From NCBI RefSeq assembly GCF_932526225.1, contig NC_064035.1, positions 12,530,566 to 12,594,565 on the forward strand: DNA of 64,000 nucleotides. Reading direction: 5' to 3'. The position numbers and the translations under genes are program-made. The stretch is from Nematostella vectensis. Its lineage: Eukaryota > Cnidaria > Anthozoa > Actiniaria > Edwardsiidae. Every line of letters begins with the position of its first letter. Positions within the stretch are counted from its first letter, which is position 1. Positions 13,713-27,500 of the stretch are shown here, piece by piece. Under the pieces are notes generated by a model. The model was not told the DNA's origin and ran no database searches. It worked only from the letters and a program-made list of their open reading frames with translations.

Positions 13713-14934
13713 AGAGTGCGCTTCGCCTAGCCAACTGTAAATAAGACGCTCTGAGTTGTTAAAGGGTTTAAGAGGGAGTATGTGAGTAAGCCCAAGAGGA
13801 CAGAACTAAATAATAGATGTTATTTTGCATGGTATTGACCGTGCTTCTACTGAAACGATTTGTAAATAAAGACCAGTTTATGATAGGTTGGTATTACATT
13901 TGAAGTGTACAATGTAAACCTTCACAATCACTCGGCTTAGGGCCATATGGTCTCTACCATTGGGTATGGTCTTTCGAGAGTTTGATTTCGGGGGGAAGGC
14001 GGCAAGCAGAGGCGCACTAAAAATGGAGAAAATGGGACAAGGGAATGGAATGCTTCTCCGTCAATCGTGCTTGAAATATTTATCACAAGCTGGGGCCTAG
14101 TTATAAATGTCGTCAATAATTATACTCAATATATCATCATCAACGCCAATCCTTCCATGAATTCTATAAGTATAAGTCATGAAGTACTATAACAGCAAAG
14201 AGATTTGACAGCTTCTAGCCTTCTTTAGGATCTGGCCGAGTAACCCAAAGAGAATAAAACATCCTAAATCTGGATAAGTGAAGATGCCTTTGCTTTAAAT
14301 TTTCAAACTCATCGGACCTGTCAGTGCAAGGACATTAGGGGAACATTGTGGCTCATATTTCATTTGCATGTGTCCCAGGGGTGGCGCTCAAAATCAGTTT
14401 TCTCTCTTGATAAAAGTTTCTTTATAGCGTGCAAGGAGTAAAACGTTTCCCAGAGAACCATAAGCAAACCGGCTTTTAATGATAATAAATATGTTTTTTA
14501 CGGATAATACTGTCCAAATTTCGTTACATCCCTTCTAACATACATTCCCCCTTTCATCGTAGTCTATCTAATTTAGATAGAGTCGCTCTTTTTCAGGGGA
14601 AGCTTTGCCTTATTCAGGAAGCGCTTACGCAATGTTATAGCGGAATCCTTGTGAAATTCGAGAATCGCAGTCCAACAAATAAAACCTCCCTTCTCAATAA
14701 TAAAGAATCTACCATGGCAAGAAGTCTTTTATATGTAGTAAGAACTAACGGGCTCGTAATTGGATCTGGACGCACAATCCATGTAAATTCTCCTTTCGAT
14801 TCTTTTTATTATAAAACATAAATATAAAATTACCTCGACTAAATCCAAAATGATTAAATTTTGAACTATAAAACTACCTAAAATAATAAAAAGCAAAATA
14901 TCGCGCTGCATTCTTTGCTCGCTCATTTCGTTAT
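13713..14934. other. 3' flank of the homeobox gene and convergent intergenic region
   Basis: An AATAAA signal at about 13865-13870, roughly 150 bp after the homeobox stop, is a plausible polyadenylation signal for the + strand gene. The rest is intergenic between two convergent genes, because the membrane-protein gene ends at 14935 on the - strand. No further gene or repeat array was seen. Confidence 0.5.
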
Positions 14935-15537
14935 TCAACTATTATTTCCTAAATTCCGGCCATCCAAGCCGGCTGCAGACTTCCCTGACTCCTCCCGAGG
15001 TATCTTAAGCTCCCATTTGGATCTAACCTTAGCAAAGGTTTTACACATACTATCTGGAAGCTCGTTTGAACAGTCTACACACCCCGAGTCTCTCTGGTCC
15101 GAAACCCTAAACACATAGTCATCTCCGGCCGAAGAACTAGTAAGTGGGTTGATTTTTGTGGTGGCAGCGGCAAAGTTAGCACGTGAATCATCCGTACGCT
15201 GAGATGGCTCTGTTTTGTTACTATTTGTTTGATGTCTAGAATGAGACTGTACTTTAGGGTGTACAGGGACATGCTGTGAAACTGGTGCATCTGTTTTTAA
15301 TTTGCACGCGGCAGATTCATTCGAGACTGTTTTACCATCCTCAGCTATTGAGAGTAGTTTGCCCGAATGTATAGTCAATGCGACGCTAATGCCGCTGTTC
15401 TGACAAAGCAATTCGTCCAATTCCTTCACGTCTCTGTCTTTGAAGGCTGGGCACGAGGCTGGACGAGATGACTTGGGCGTGGTTAGATTGGGTAGACTGT
15501 TAGACAAGTTACACTTAACCTCAACAGTAAGTAAATC
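14935..15537 (-). CDS. Terminal exon: disordered tail of the membrane protein
   Basis: This 201-codon exon, including the stop, is entered in phase 0 from a strong poly-pyrimidine CTAG acceptor at 15538-15539. The encoded peptide is rich in Ser, Thr, Asn, Lys and Asp, with no hydrophobic segment and no known domain. It contains short SxPNLTTP- and SRPASCPAF-type patches that could be phosphorylated or bind partners, but no named motif is certain. Fungal relatives, as I recall them, have shorter tails, so this may be lineage-specific. Confidence 0.65.
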   Translation of the reverse strand, partial: DLLTVEVKCNLSNSLPNLTTPKSSRPASCPAFKDRDVKELDELLCQNSGISVALTIHSGKLLSIAEDGKTVSNESAACKLKTDAPVSQHVPVHPKVQSHSRHQTNSNKTEPSQRTDDSRANFAAATTKINPLTSSSAGDDYVFRVSDQRDSGCVDCSNELPDSMCKTFAKVRSKWELKIPREESGKSAAGLDGRNLGNNS

Positions 15538-18500
15538 CTAGAAAAAAAGGGCATATAATTTATACCAAATAATTATCAGGATTTATATACGGCAACGTGT
15601 AGAGCGAAGTGCAATTTTAAGCCAATTGCTTGAGGGAGGAATTTAGAATTATAGAAATATCGAAGAGCTGTTCTTAGATGCGTATATTTGGCCTAGGAAG
15701 CACCCGGGTTGTTAGCGAGGCCATACTTAATGCAAGCAAAAATCAGGATCTCGTGAATCAGATGGTTGCATCTTCTCAACAGATATTTTTTTCTACTAAA
15801 TTTTTGAATATGTCATGTTGGATTATCTGTATCCTCCTATCTCAAGATATGTTGTGGCATTTTTAATCAAGTAAAAATAGTGATGGGGCATTTTGAATTA
15901 AACCGTCATGATCGATGGATCGATTGGTAATATTTTATACGGTCTACAACCACTTACATACCATTATTTCCGCACATCATTGTTAACAACATTTAAAAAT
16001 GCAAACCGAAAGAAATTGTAATTTCTAATGGGCACAGGTCACTTCACTAAGAAAAATTTACAACAATATACCGTATAAGAGTCCATTAATTTAAAAAAAG
16101 ATACCAATCTACCCACCCTCTTAAAAATTAGTTGTATTTAATGATGTGATCCATGGGCTTCCTAAATGGCAGTACCCAGCCGTTCTCGGTTTAAGAGCCT
16201 TGGCAGCCTTTGTTACGTTTTCATTCAATATTTGAAGACGCATTACACAGTATGAAGAAATTACGAAATAATCAACAGATAAAAAAAAAGTTTTATCCCT
16301 CATCTTCTCAATCGAAAATATCGGAAAAGCTTCCCAAAATCAGTCGATGGAAATGGATGTCACTGTATTTTAATGGATGACAAAATGAAGGCAGACAAAA
16401 ATCTGTGAGACTCGATAGGATGTACCTGCACAAGGGGGGTACCCGACGATATCGACCTCAGGTCTTCCCTGTTGAAGGATTCCCCAAGCTCGTCGTAATT
16501 ATCGCTCTCGTTAGACGTTATTGACGTCACTGAGAATACACTCTCCTCGATGTAATGGCTGAGCCTGCGTAGATCCAGGTCAGTGGCTGTACGGTTGCGA
16601 CCCGTTTCTTTTGGAGTGACTGAAAAAAATGAAAAAAAAAATCATTATAAATTACAGTTCTTTTTTTATTTACTTTAAATGTGGAAAACGAGAGTTGAAA
16701 CCTGATGAATTTAGATACAGTTAAAAACATACTACCTTCTTGATGCACAAATACAAAGAGTAAAACTCAATAATCAATGTTCTTAAGCAGGTACTTACAA
16801 TGTTCTTAAGCAGGTACTTACAATGTTCTTCAAGGCCAAGCCCAAAATTTCGAAAGACCTTGTACCCCACGCCGAGTATAGCGACCAGTAGAAACAAGTT
16901 CAAGGAACCTACAAAATAGTCACATGATTAATATAAACTGGATAAGACAGTGAGAGTGAGGCCATAAGAGCATTGTATCACAGGGGCATGGGGCATAGTG
17001 GCATTGGGTCAAAGGAACATTGGACCATAAGAACATTGGACCATAAGACAATTGTATCACAGGAGCTTGAGACCATAGGGACATGGGGCCATAAGGGCAT
17101 TGGACCATAAGAGCAATGTATCACAGGAGCTTCTGACCATAGGGGCACCGGGGCATAAGGTCAGTGAACCATAAGGGCAATGTATCAGAGGAGCTTCTGA
17201 CCATAGGGGCATCGGGGCATAAGGCCAGTGAACCATAAGGGCAATGTATCACAGGGGCTTGGGACCATAGGGGCATAAAGCTATTGGACCATAAGGGCAT
17301 AGGACCACAGGAACTGGTGTCCATGAGGGCATTGTACCATAGGGGAATGGGGCCATAAAAGCATGTGCACAGGAGCACTGTACCTAAGGCGGGGGACGTT
17401 GGATATTTGCGGTAATGCAGTATTGTCACTTTTTTGTACGATATTGAAGTAAAAGAGCAAAAAACATGCGGTGATGCGGTATTTCAAAACACCACAAGAT
17501 GGGAGATTTTTTTTTAATGGCGGTATTGCTGTAAAAAATTAAAACATTGCGGTGTTGCGATGTTAATTCGTCCTGCGGTACACGGGATTTGCCCTTGGTA
17601 TGGGATGTCGCGCATGCTCTTCAAAACCTTGTCCTTGTGCGGTATGCAATATTTCCGATATTTTTCTGCAGTATTGCGGGTCTTTTCGGAAATTTTATGT
17701 GGTATTGCGGTAATTAGACCCCCCTAATGTCCCCCCATAGCTGCCAGTGACGCAATTTCAGATTTTGTGAGCAGGTGAGCAGCAGGTTTTGCTATCCATT
17801 TTTTTTGTAGAAATTGAGGGGGAGGGGGAAGGCAGAAACCGTCACCAACCTAAATAAACAAAGTGCAGAATTGCCTCGATATGGATATCCTTTCCAGTAG
17901 TGTGAAATTCTTTACAGCCCATACACGTATCTGTAATGAACCTGGCAATCAAACACACAAAAACACAATTATTTACTCTAAATGGTCAAATTGATATTTT
18001 TAAGCCGTGAAGTTAAGTTATAGGACGAAAAAAAAACTAGATTTTCAGTTGCTGACCTTGTCAACTTCCAAATTAAACATCAGAGGGAACGGAAATTTAA
18101 ATTTGAAAACACTTTTCGTTATAGTCTTACCACACCACAAACAAAAAAAATCCTACACACATACCCTTATAGCTTGAAAATAAAGAGTTCCACACATACC
18201 CATATAGCTTGAAAACAAAACAAAAACATACTCATATAGCTTGAAAAAAAAACCAGCCATATAGCTTGAAAAAAAAAAGAATCCTACACACAACCATAAA
18301 GCTTGAAAAAAAAACAAGCATATAGCTTGAAAAAAAAAAGACTCCTACACGCATACAACTTGAAATAAAGAATCCCACACATACCCATGTAGCTTTAAAA
18401 AAAAAATACCCCACACATACCCATATAGCTTAAAAAAAGAATCCTGCACATATACCAATTAGCTTGGAAAAAAAAAGAATCCTATACATGCCCATATAGC

Positions 18501-21500
18501 TTGAAAAAAAAATCCTACACACTTACCGATATAGCTTGAAAAAAAAATCCTACACACTTACCGATATAGCTTGAAAATAAAAAAAACACTCACATGCCAA
18601 TATCAGATGCAAGAATTCAGACACTACGACTTGTTGAGACATGTTCCTAGTTGACTGTTTGAATATCTTGCAAGTGATTGGTCAGAACAAACATTCCATA
18701 TTTCCAGTGTTCGGTTCTACTGGTCACGCTGTAAATCTGTTTATGTACCTACAGTAAAGTGCTGATTTTGATAAAACAACACACTTTTCTGAAATAACAG
18801 GAAGGGCGATTTACCTAAAAATGCTGCTGACAGATTAACATATTATTAAGTTTATATGTCAAATTACTGTTGCAATAGCTCGGTTATTTTGTTATTAATC
18901 AGCAATTACTATTTTTTAAATGTTTATATACACATTATTGTCCAAGCTATCTTAATGTCACTTGTATGCTATCATAAAAAAAATCCCACTCACATACCAA
19001 TATAAGCTTGAAAAAAAAACCTACACACATACCCATATAGCTTGAAAAAAATCCCACTCACATACCAATATAAGCTTGAAAAAAAAACCTACACACATAC
19101 CCATATAGCTTGAAAAAAATCCCACTTACAAACCAATATAAGCTTGAAGAAAAAAACACACATATACCCATATAGCTTGAAAAAAAAAATCCTACACACA
19201 TACTCATATAGCGTGAAAAAAAATCCCACTCACATACCAATATAAGCTTGAAAAAAAATCCTACACACATACCCATATAGCTTGAAAAAAAAATCCCACT
19301 CACATACCAATATAAGCTTGAAAAAAAATCCTACACACATACCCATATAGCTTGAAAAAAAAAATCCTACACACATACCCATATAGCTTGAAAAAAAAGA
19401 ATCCTACACACATGCCCATAAAGCTTGAAAATAAAGAATCCTACAAACATGCCCATATAGCTTGGTAAAAAAAACCTACACACATACCCATATAGCTGGG
19501 GAAAAAAAGAATCCTACACACATGCCCATATAGCTTGGTAAAAAAAACCTACACACATACCCATATAGCTGGGGAAAAAAAGAATCCTACACATATGCCC
19601 ATATAGCTTGAAAATAAAGAATCCCACTCACATACAGCTTGAAAATAAAGAATCCCACACACATACCCATATAGCTTGAAAATAAAGAATCCCACACATA
19701 CCCATATAGCTTGAAAATAAAGAATCCCACACACATACCCATACAGCTTGAAAATAAAGAATCCCACACACATGCCCATATAGCTTGAGAATAAAAAATC
19801 CCACACACATACCCATTTAGCTTGAAGATAAAGAATCCCACACATACCCATATAGCTTGAAAATAAAGAATCACACACACACATACCCATATAGCTTGAA
19901 AATAAAGAATCACACACACATACAGCTTGAAAATAAAGTATCCCACACACATACCCATTTAGCTTGAAAAAAAGAATCCTACACACATACCCATATAGCT
20001 TGAAAATAAAGAATCCTACTGCTCCTAATGTTATGGCGAGGAAAGCCAACATGAGAGTTTTGATTTCACTTTTTGTCTGTGAAGAAAAGGATGCAAAATG
20101 TAGATAATTACGGTTTTGAAAACGAAATCACAGTGGTAGGGAGAGTGATAAAAAGAGGGATTAATAATCATCCCCATTTCCTAATGTACTTTGCAGTTCT
20201 TCATAAAAACAATAATTATGATAAATCCATACTTTTTTTAAGTCAATTCCTGATTATGACCTTAGCTAGCATTGGGGTAGGGGGGGGGGGGCAACTGCAA
20301 CCTTAGTAGAGTAGGAATTTACAAAAGAGAAAAAAATTAGTGTCTGCAAATAACAGAAAGATCTCACTGTAGGGTTGCCCCCCTAAACAAAGTTTGTGGC
20401 TAGAACAAAGCTACAGATTATTGACAAAGTTCTAGCTACGACCTTGCTTATATGGCAAGGTCGTAGCTGGCTTATATGGCTACCAATTCTATCTAATGAG
20501 AAAAGAAACAAACACAACTTTCTTTACTCACCGCACAGATTCCCAGTGCTGTGTAAGGTATAGAGAAAGGTACAAACACTAGGTTTACATAATATGAAAC
20601 AGTTCCTGTTCCCTGGAGCAGCACAAGACTGTTGCAAAGTGCATACATGCACTGCAAAACAAGCACACAATACAAGTAAGCTAGATGATGAAAAAATCCA
20701 CTGAATCAAGCATACTCTTGGGAGTGTATTTTAAAAAAATCTAAAAATCCGAAAAAAAAAAACTACATAAAGGTGACTTTCCAGCCCACCCGCCTATCCA
20801 ATTTTTTTAATGACCATATATAGACAAAAGTCAACAATATTATATGATATTCGCAGCATTCTTAGATTTTGGCCCAATGTTCACCAAAAAATACATGGAT
20901 TATCATTTTTCTTTTTAATTTTCCGATTTCCTATTTTTCAGAGTTTTATTACATTTTTGGAAATATTTTAACTTTACAAGATCCCTAAGAGTGGGTTTAG
21001 CTTGATTTTCAGACACTTGGGATAGTGTTGATGGGGAAAGGAGTGGGGTTATACAAGAAAAAAAATGTAAAGCAGAGCCGTAGCAGGCCACATAAGATTA
21101 GGGGGGGGCACAATACAGTAAACATTGGGGGGGCACAATACAGTAAACATTGGGGGGGGGCACAATACAGTAAACATTGGGGGGGGGCACAATACAGTAA
21201 ACATTGGGGGGGGGGCACAATACAGTAAACATTGGGGGGGCACAATACAGTAAACATTGGGGGGGGGCACAATACAGTAAACATTGGGGGGGCACAATAC
21301 AGTAAACATTGGGGGGGCACAATACAGTAAACATTGGGGGGGGGCACAATACAGTAAACATTGGGGGGGCACAATACAGTAAACATTGGGGGGGGCACAA
21401 TACAGTAAACATTGGGGGGCACAATACAGTAAACATTGGGGGGGCACAATAAAGTAAACATTGGGGGGGGGCACAATACAGTAAACATTGGGGGGGCACA

Positions 21501-24500
21501 ATACAGTAAACATTGGGGGGGGCACAATACAGTAAACATTAGGGGGGGCACAATACAGTAAACATTAGGGGGGCACAATACAGTTAACATTGGGGGGGGC
21601 ACAATACAGTAAACATTGGGGGGGCACAATACAGTAAATATTGGGGGGGGCACAATACAGTAAATATTGGTGGGGGCACAATACAGTAAATACTGGGGGG
21701 CACTGCCATGCCCCTTCTGGTAATTTCTTTATGATTTTTGAAAATATTGGGGGGTACATGCCCACAGTGCCACACCTCCTGCTTCGGCCCTGTAAAGACA
21801 ACAACATCTGGCGATACTCATAACAAAAATAATTATTTAAGCAACATTTATTGTAATCAAGAGTGAAAATACAGCCTCAACAGTAAAGTTCACATACCCA
21901 GTAGAGAATCTCCATTTTTAACAGACAAGACAGTAACTGGTACCAATGATAAACACCTGGAGAAAAAGGTTATTCAAAATTAACCTCTCAAAAGTATGAT
22001 TTGCAATAACATGTGAATCTATGTTAATTCAGTGGAGACATTCCACTTAACAAGCAATAACTGAAATAATAGATAACCTGAAAACATTGACAATTGACAT
22101 ATACCACCTACAGGCTCTAAAATTCATCAATAACTGGCGTAAATCTAATCTCCCAGCCATCTTCAATAACAATTTTCTTTAAGCAAAAGAAATCCACACT
22201 TATATTTCCCGATATGCATCTAATGATCTCTACAAGGCCTGTTACGGAGTAATATAGGAAAACAAACCCATTGAATTAAAGATTATAAAAAACAATCTTC
22301 TCTTTACCAAAAACAAATCAACAATTCCTATTAGAATAACAAAACTCTTCTTAAACAAGTGATATTACATGAAAGACATCATCCTGCTGTGTAGTTTTTT
22401 TTTTCTTCAATATTGCTATTTTATTTCTTTTTTATTCCCTTGCTGCATTTGTGCTGTGTTGTGTGAAAGCTACTGGGGAAAAATACATTTACATGACTAG
22501 TACTTGATTAGAAAATTTTACTGTTAAATTAGGTACTAGGCACTTCTTTGCATGTCAATATTTAAGTTAGAATATAATAAAAAAGAAAATATGTAAAAAA
22601 AGCTTAAAATACAAAAAAAACTATTTTAAAATACAAAGGAAGAGTGAATAAAATATTGATTGATCAATCAATTGATCGATTGATTGTTTGATTTATTGAT
22701 TGAGAGTTAATTTTCTTGAATGTCTTTTGTAAAGCATGACACGCAGGAGAGTGTATATCTGACAGCAAGGAAAAAGTTTAAGAATAATAATTTCTAAACA
22801 AAAATGTCTATATTTTACAAATAGGACAACTTACTTCTAAGTCTCATGTTAAATCTGACACGCTTGTAGATCTTCCATCCAAACTCTGAGTAAAGTTTCC
22901 AAGAGAGGTACATAAAGACAGCATTTAGCAGAAACAGCATCAGTGACTGAAAGGCAGGAAAGTACAGTACATATTATAAGGATCTGAATACTTGCACACA
23001 CTTTGTTTCCCTACAGTGTCTTATCTATAACAAAATTTATTTCATAAGTACCACCAGCTATCTCAAAACTGGCCTAAGCCGCCTCCTCTGGATGTTTGAC
23101 CATCTCCATCCATATGGAAAGCTTGCAATAGGCAAATAACTTATTTAAAGAAAGTTTAAAACGTTTCTCAAACAACAGAACTCTCCCAAAAGTAACACTG
23201 AAAACTAATGGTTATAAATTTTAAACAGAAGTTCAAGTCATTGAAGGGTAAATAATAAAATAGAACAATTCCTGACAGAAGACAGAAATCTATTCAATTT
23301 AGCAAGACTCTTTATGCTCTTTAGTTGTTGAGGGTTCTAGGTGGTAGGTTACAAAACCTTCAATTTTTATTGAAAAAGTCAATGAAAACTGATAAAAACA
23401 AGTACATCTGCCAAATGTTTGTCTTTTTTTAAGCCTTCATCAGGGCTACTGCCTTAGAGTGAGTTGTACTGAACATAGAACAGTCTATTCTAGAGGAACC
23501 AGGTGTATGTCAGATGCCCCTAATAGACCTATGACAGTGCAAACTTGTATACTTTGACCATGCCACGCATGCTGGAAGCTTGTCTTCTGCTATCCTAGAG
23601 AAATTGGAAAAGATCTAGAGGACATCTGGGCAACCCTTAGAAAGACAATGCAGCCTTATTTGTAGCATGATAATACAGTAATACTTACATTTGTCAGAGC
23701 AATAGGCAATAACTGGGCATCACGTGGCATTGTTGCATTTCTTCCAGGAAACTCAATTTTTTTAAATCCAACATGATAAACTGATAAAAAGCAGTTTATG
23801 TTTTTATATTAGACATTTTGTAATTCTGCTCTTTTCACAGCACAACCAGTAAATAAACCATGAACACCTTAAAATATGTGTAGAATGTTTGTCTTCTGAA
23901 GAATTCAGACACTACGACTTGTTGAGACATGTTTCTAGTTGACTGTTTATTGAATATCTTGCAAGTGATTGGTCGGAAAACAACCATTCCATATTTCCAG
24001 TGTTCATGGTTTTACTGGTCATGCTGTAAATGTGTTTATGTACCTACAGTAAAGTGATGATTTTGATAAAACAACACACTTTTCTGAAATAACAGGAAGG
24101 ACAATTTACCTAAAAATGCTGCTGACTGATTAACATATTCTTAAGTTTATATGTCAAATTACTGTTGCAATAGCTCGGGGAATTTTGTTATAAATCAGCA
24201 ATTACTATTTTTTAAATGTTAATATCCTTCCGTCATACATTATTGTCCAAGCTATCTTAAGGTCACTTCATGATGGGCTCCATTACTTTGCAAAGGATGG
24301 CATCAAGTAGACTCCATTTCCAGCTCTTTCTGTGAGCCTGCGGCCCCAATCAATGGCTGGATAACTGGTTTGGCTGTTTCTCAAGCAACTGAAATTTTAG
24401 CCAATCAGGAAAGCACCTAGATAGCTCTTTGCGGTAGTCAGCTAACCATTAGCAATGCACAAGCAAGAAGCTCATGCAATAGTTAGCCTTTTCCAGTGTT

Positions 24501-27500
24501 TATAGGGTTTTTACTCTATAGCACGAATAGATGCAGAAAAGTTGTATAATATCGAAAGCGTCATCACAGACAAGAATGTGTGACCATGAGGCCATGGCTG
24601 GAAATAGAGCCCAGCATACCATTAGGTGGGAGTCTCAAGGTTTTGGACCCCTTCTCCTGCTCTCATGCGTAGAAAAACCAAATCTCCCGCTTTTTATCGC
24701 ATCCGAAAAAATTGTTCTATAGAAATTCGTCATTTTGCCTATTTTCTATTCAAATATTTGAAACAATAATTCCCTTTCGTAGCCTTATATATCTCACCCT
24801 CATGAGATATATAAGTGGATTTGTTTGTGAGAGCTTTCTATATGTCAAACACCTGCATGGTTAAACCCACCCCTCCCCCCAAAAAATGAATATACCCCTC
24901 CCCCCAATTCTCAAGCCTGTCCCTTCTTAAAATGTTTGTGATAAAAAGATACCTTGAATCAAGCCATATGTGACAAATCCAAAGTTTTGAAGTAGGAATG
25001 CCAAGATCTCCATGAAGTTTTGCTGTTTTACCTGAAAAGAGGATTTAAAATAACCATTTAATGTCTAATTCAGCTTATGAGTTCGAATACCTGTCAACTC
25101 TCCCACATTAGGTGGGAGTCTCAAGGTTTTGAACCTCTTCTCTTGCCCTCACACGTTGAGCACCAAATCTCCTGCTTTTTATCGCTTACGAAAAATTATT
25201 CTATAGAAAATTTAGTATTTTGCCTGTTTTCTATTAAGATAATTGAAGCAATAATCCCCTTGCATAGCTCAATTTATCTAACACCCTCATGTTTATGGAA
25301 AAGTTTACGGATGATTAGTGATCCGAAGATGGAGTGACATCAAAGTCCCCACAACAACTCATACATGCTTCGCATTCCCGAGATAAAAACTAATAAATAA
25401 TATTGTTATAGATAGTGCATCCTAAGAGCAAGAAACACACCCCATGTCGAATTTCGCAATGAGACTTTAACATGTCCCCTAACCTGCTTACATCCTGTGA
25501 GAACTTGCCTGAAGCACAGGTAAGGATGCTTATGAGCATAGCAAGGGGTGGGGTACTGGGGGAATGTGCCCCCCCCCCCCCCCCCCCCAATTTTTCAAAC
25601 ATTTTTTGAAGGGGCGTGTCTGTGCCCCCTCCAAATATTTTCTTAATGTTTTTGTATTGTTTCCCCCTCCCCCCTAATCTTAAATGGCCTGCTACGGCTC
25701 TGATGCTGAATCACATATCCACAAAAACATAGCAAATATGCCCACGATGCATAGTACATTATAGGCCAAGTCAAACAAAAGGACAGCACAATGCCAAATA
25801 GAACAGAATTAACATCCTTGAATTGTCCATCTGTGTGGAGTTTGAAAACAGACTAAAAAAATAAGAACAATATTATTGTTTTTTGTTTTATCATCAGGGT
25901 CCCTTTTGCATAATGTGGCCAGAACATTACCATAATACTTACAGCAAAGAGGCAAAGAAAACAAGTGTACACCACTGCACCCATGAACAGACTCATATAG
26001 ATCCTTCGACCTGGACCCACACCAGGATCCTACAGCACATGGAAAAGACAACAAACAGAATTATTGCACTAGATGCTGCAGGCCTCATACTTTCTTTTTT
26101 CTTCTTTTCATTTTCCTTGTTTCTTATAAGGGTATTGGAAAAAGGGTAGGTTTGACTGGACTTTTATGTACCTATATTTTTTCATGGTAACAGTATCATC
26201 AATTTACTTGTTTTTTAAACTCATTCTTAAACAACCCTCTCTCTCAGAAGAAACGATCAAACAAGAAAAATGATTAGGAGATATTAGTTAGGCTGGCTTA
26301 TAGATAGGTACAGTGTACATACTATTAGGGGTGCAGCCAGGATATTACCAGGAGTGGAACAGAAAAGGTAACAGAATAATCTCTTAGGTTTTGTATATTA
26401 GTGGGTGATTTAGGTGCTATTGTAAGGTTGGATACATGTAGAACAACCTTGCAACATTTTTTTCATTATATGCTATTTATATATACAATACACATACTGT
26501 AGTAGGCAGGGATACCACAAACAAGTAAAGCCATTTACTGGTTGGGCCCAATGCTATAAATTACAAAAACAAAAGCATAACAAATGAGCCCCTTTCTCCC
26601 TTTGCATGTTAGTCAGGGGATTTTCAATATTACCGTAAATAATCTGATAAATGCAGGGGGCAGGAGGCATTTATTAGAGAGGGGTGTTTATTTTAAGCTA
26701 TAACAATATAACAAACCTGGGGTTCTAATCTGGGGTTCTAATCTCAGTCAGAATCATGTGAAATTATAGCCTGTGTAGCAAGCTTTTCTTTAATAAGTAC
26801 TCCCTTACAAGTGTTGATTATGCAAGAAGGCAATTTAATTTTAATTTATATTACAGGAATCCCTATGTCGTTTGTTTATAAGCTTAAGGGAGGACAGCAG
26901 GATAGGGTAGGGGGTTGTGCGTTAGAGGGGAACGTTCATTAGAACGGAGGCATTCTTTAGATAGGGGGCGTTTATTAGATCATTTATGGTATACGTAACA
27001 CCAGGATCCATAACCCAGGAAAACAAGCTCCAACCTTTCCTGACCGGTATAACACTATATTTACCTCTGGGCTGTTGTAGGCATTATAGTTCCCAAGAGC
27101 GATCATCAAACTTTGGAAGACTACCACCATCACAACTGAAACAAATTAAAGAGTGCTCCTTTTATGAGGGTGAATCAAATCAAGAAGACAGTTCTTTGTA
27201 TGTGTATCCATGTCAGTGCTACATGGAAATGGGTAGCTAAAGCAGAGAATATCTAAAAAAAACTTCCCAAGTTCAGCCGAGTGTCCTCAGATTCTGTATA
27301 AACAACAAATTTTGGAACATCACTGTATAGGTTGCTTTTTTCATGTAATCATACCTGCTAATTCTCCCGCATTAGGCGAGAGTCTCAAGAATTTGTACCT
27401 TTTCTCCAGCTCTCCGGCGTGGAGCACCAAATCTCCTGCATATTTTTAGCTATTTTTATTGCTTCAGAAAATTGGCATTTTGCCTATTCCGGAAAGATAA

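Noticed and set aside
16920-17487. Open frames rich in Pro, Trp and Gly on the - strand
   Set aside because: They translate the GGACCATAAG minisatellite and have no splice continuity with the neighbouring exons.
19549-20052. 167-codon frame fusing exon sequence to repeat peptides
   Set aside because: Only the part up to 19991 is supported as coding. The rest is read-through into the donor array, retained as an isoform possibility in the findings, not as a gene.
21009-21653. Proline/tyrosine-rich - strand frames (up to 214 codons)
   Set aside because: Translation of the G-run minisatellite; all three frames show the same repeat shifted.
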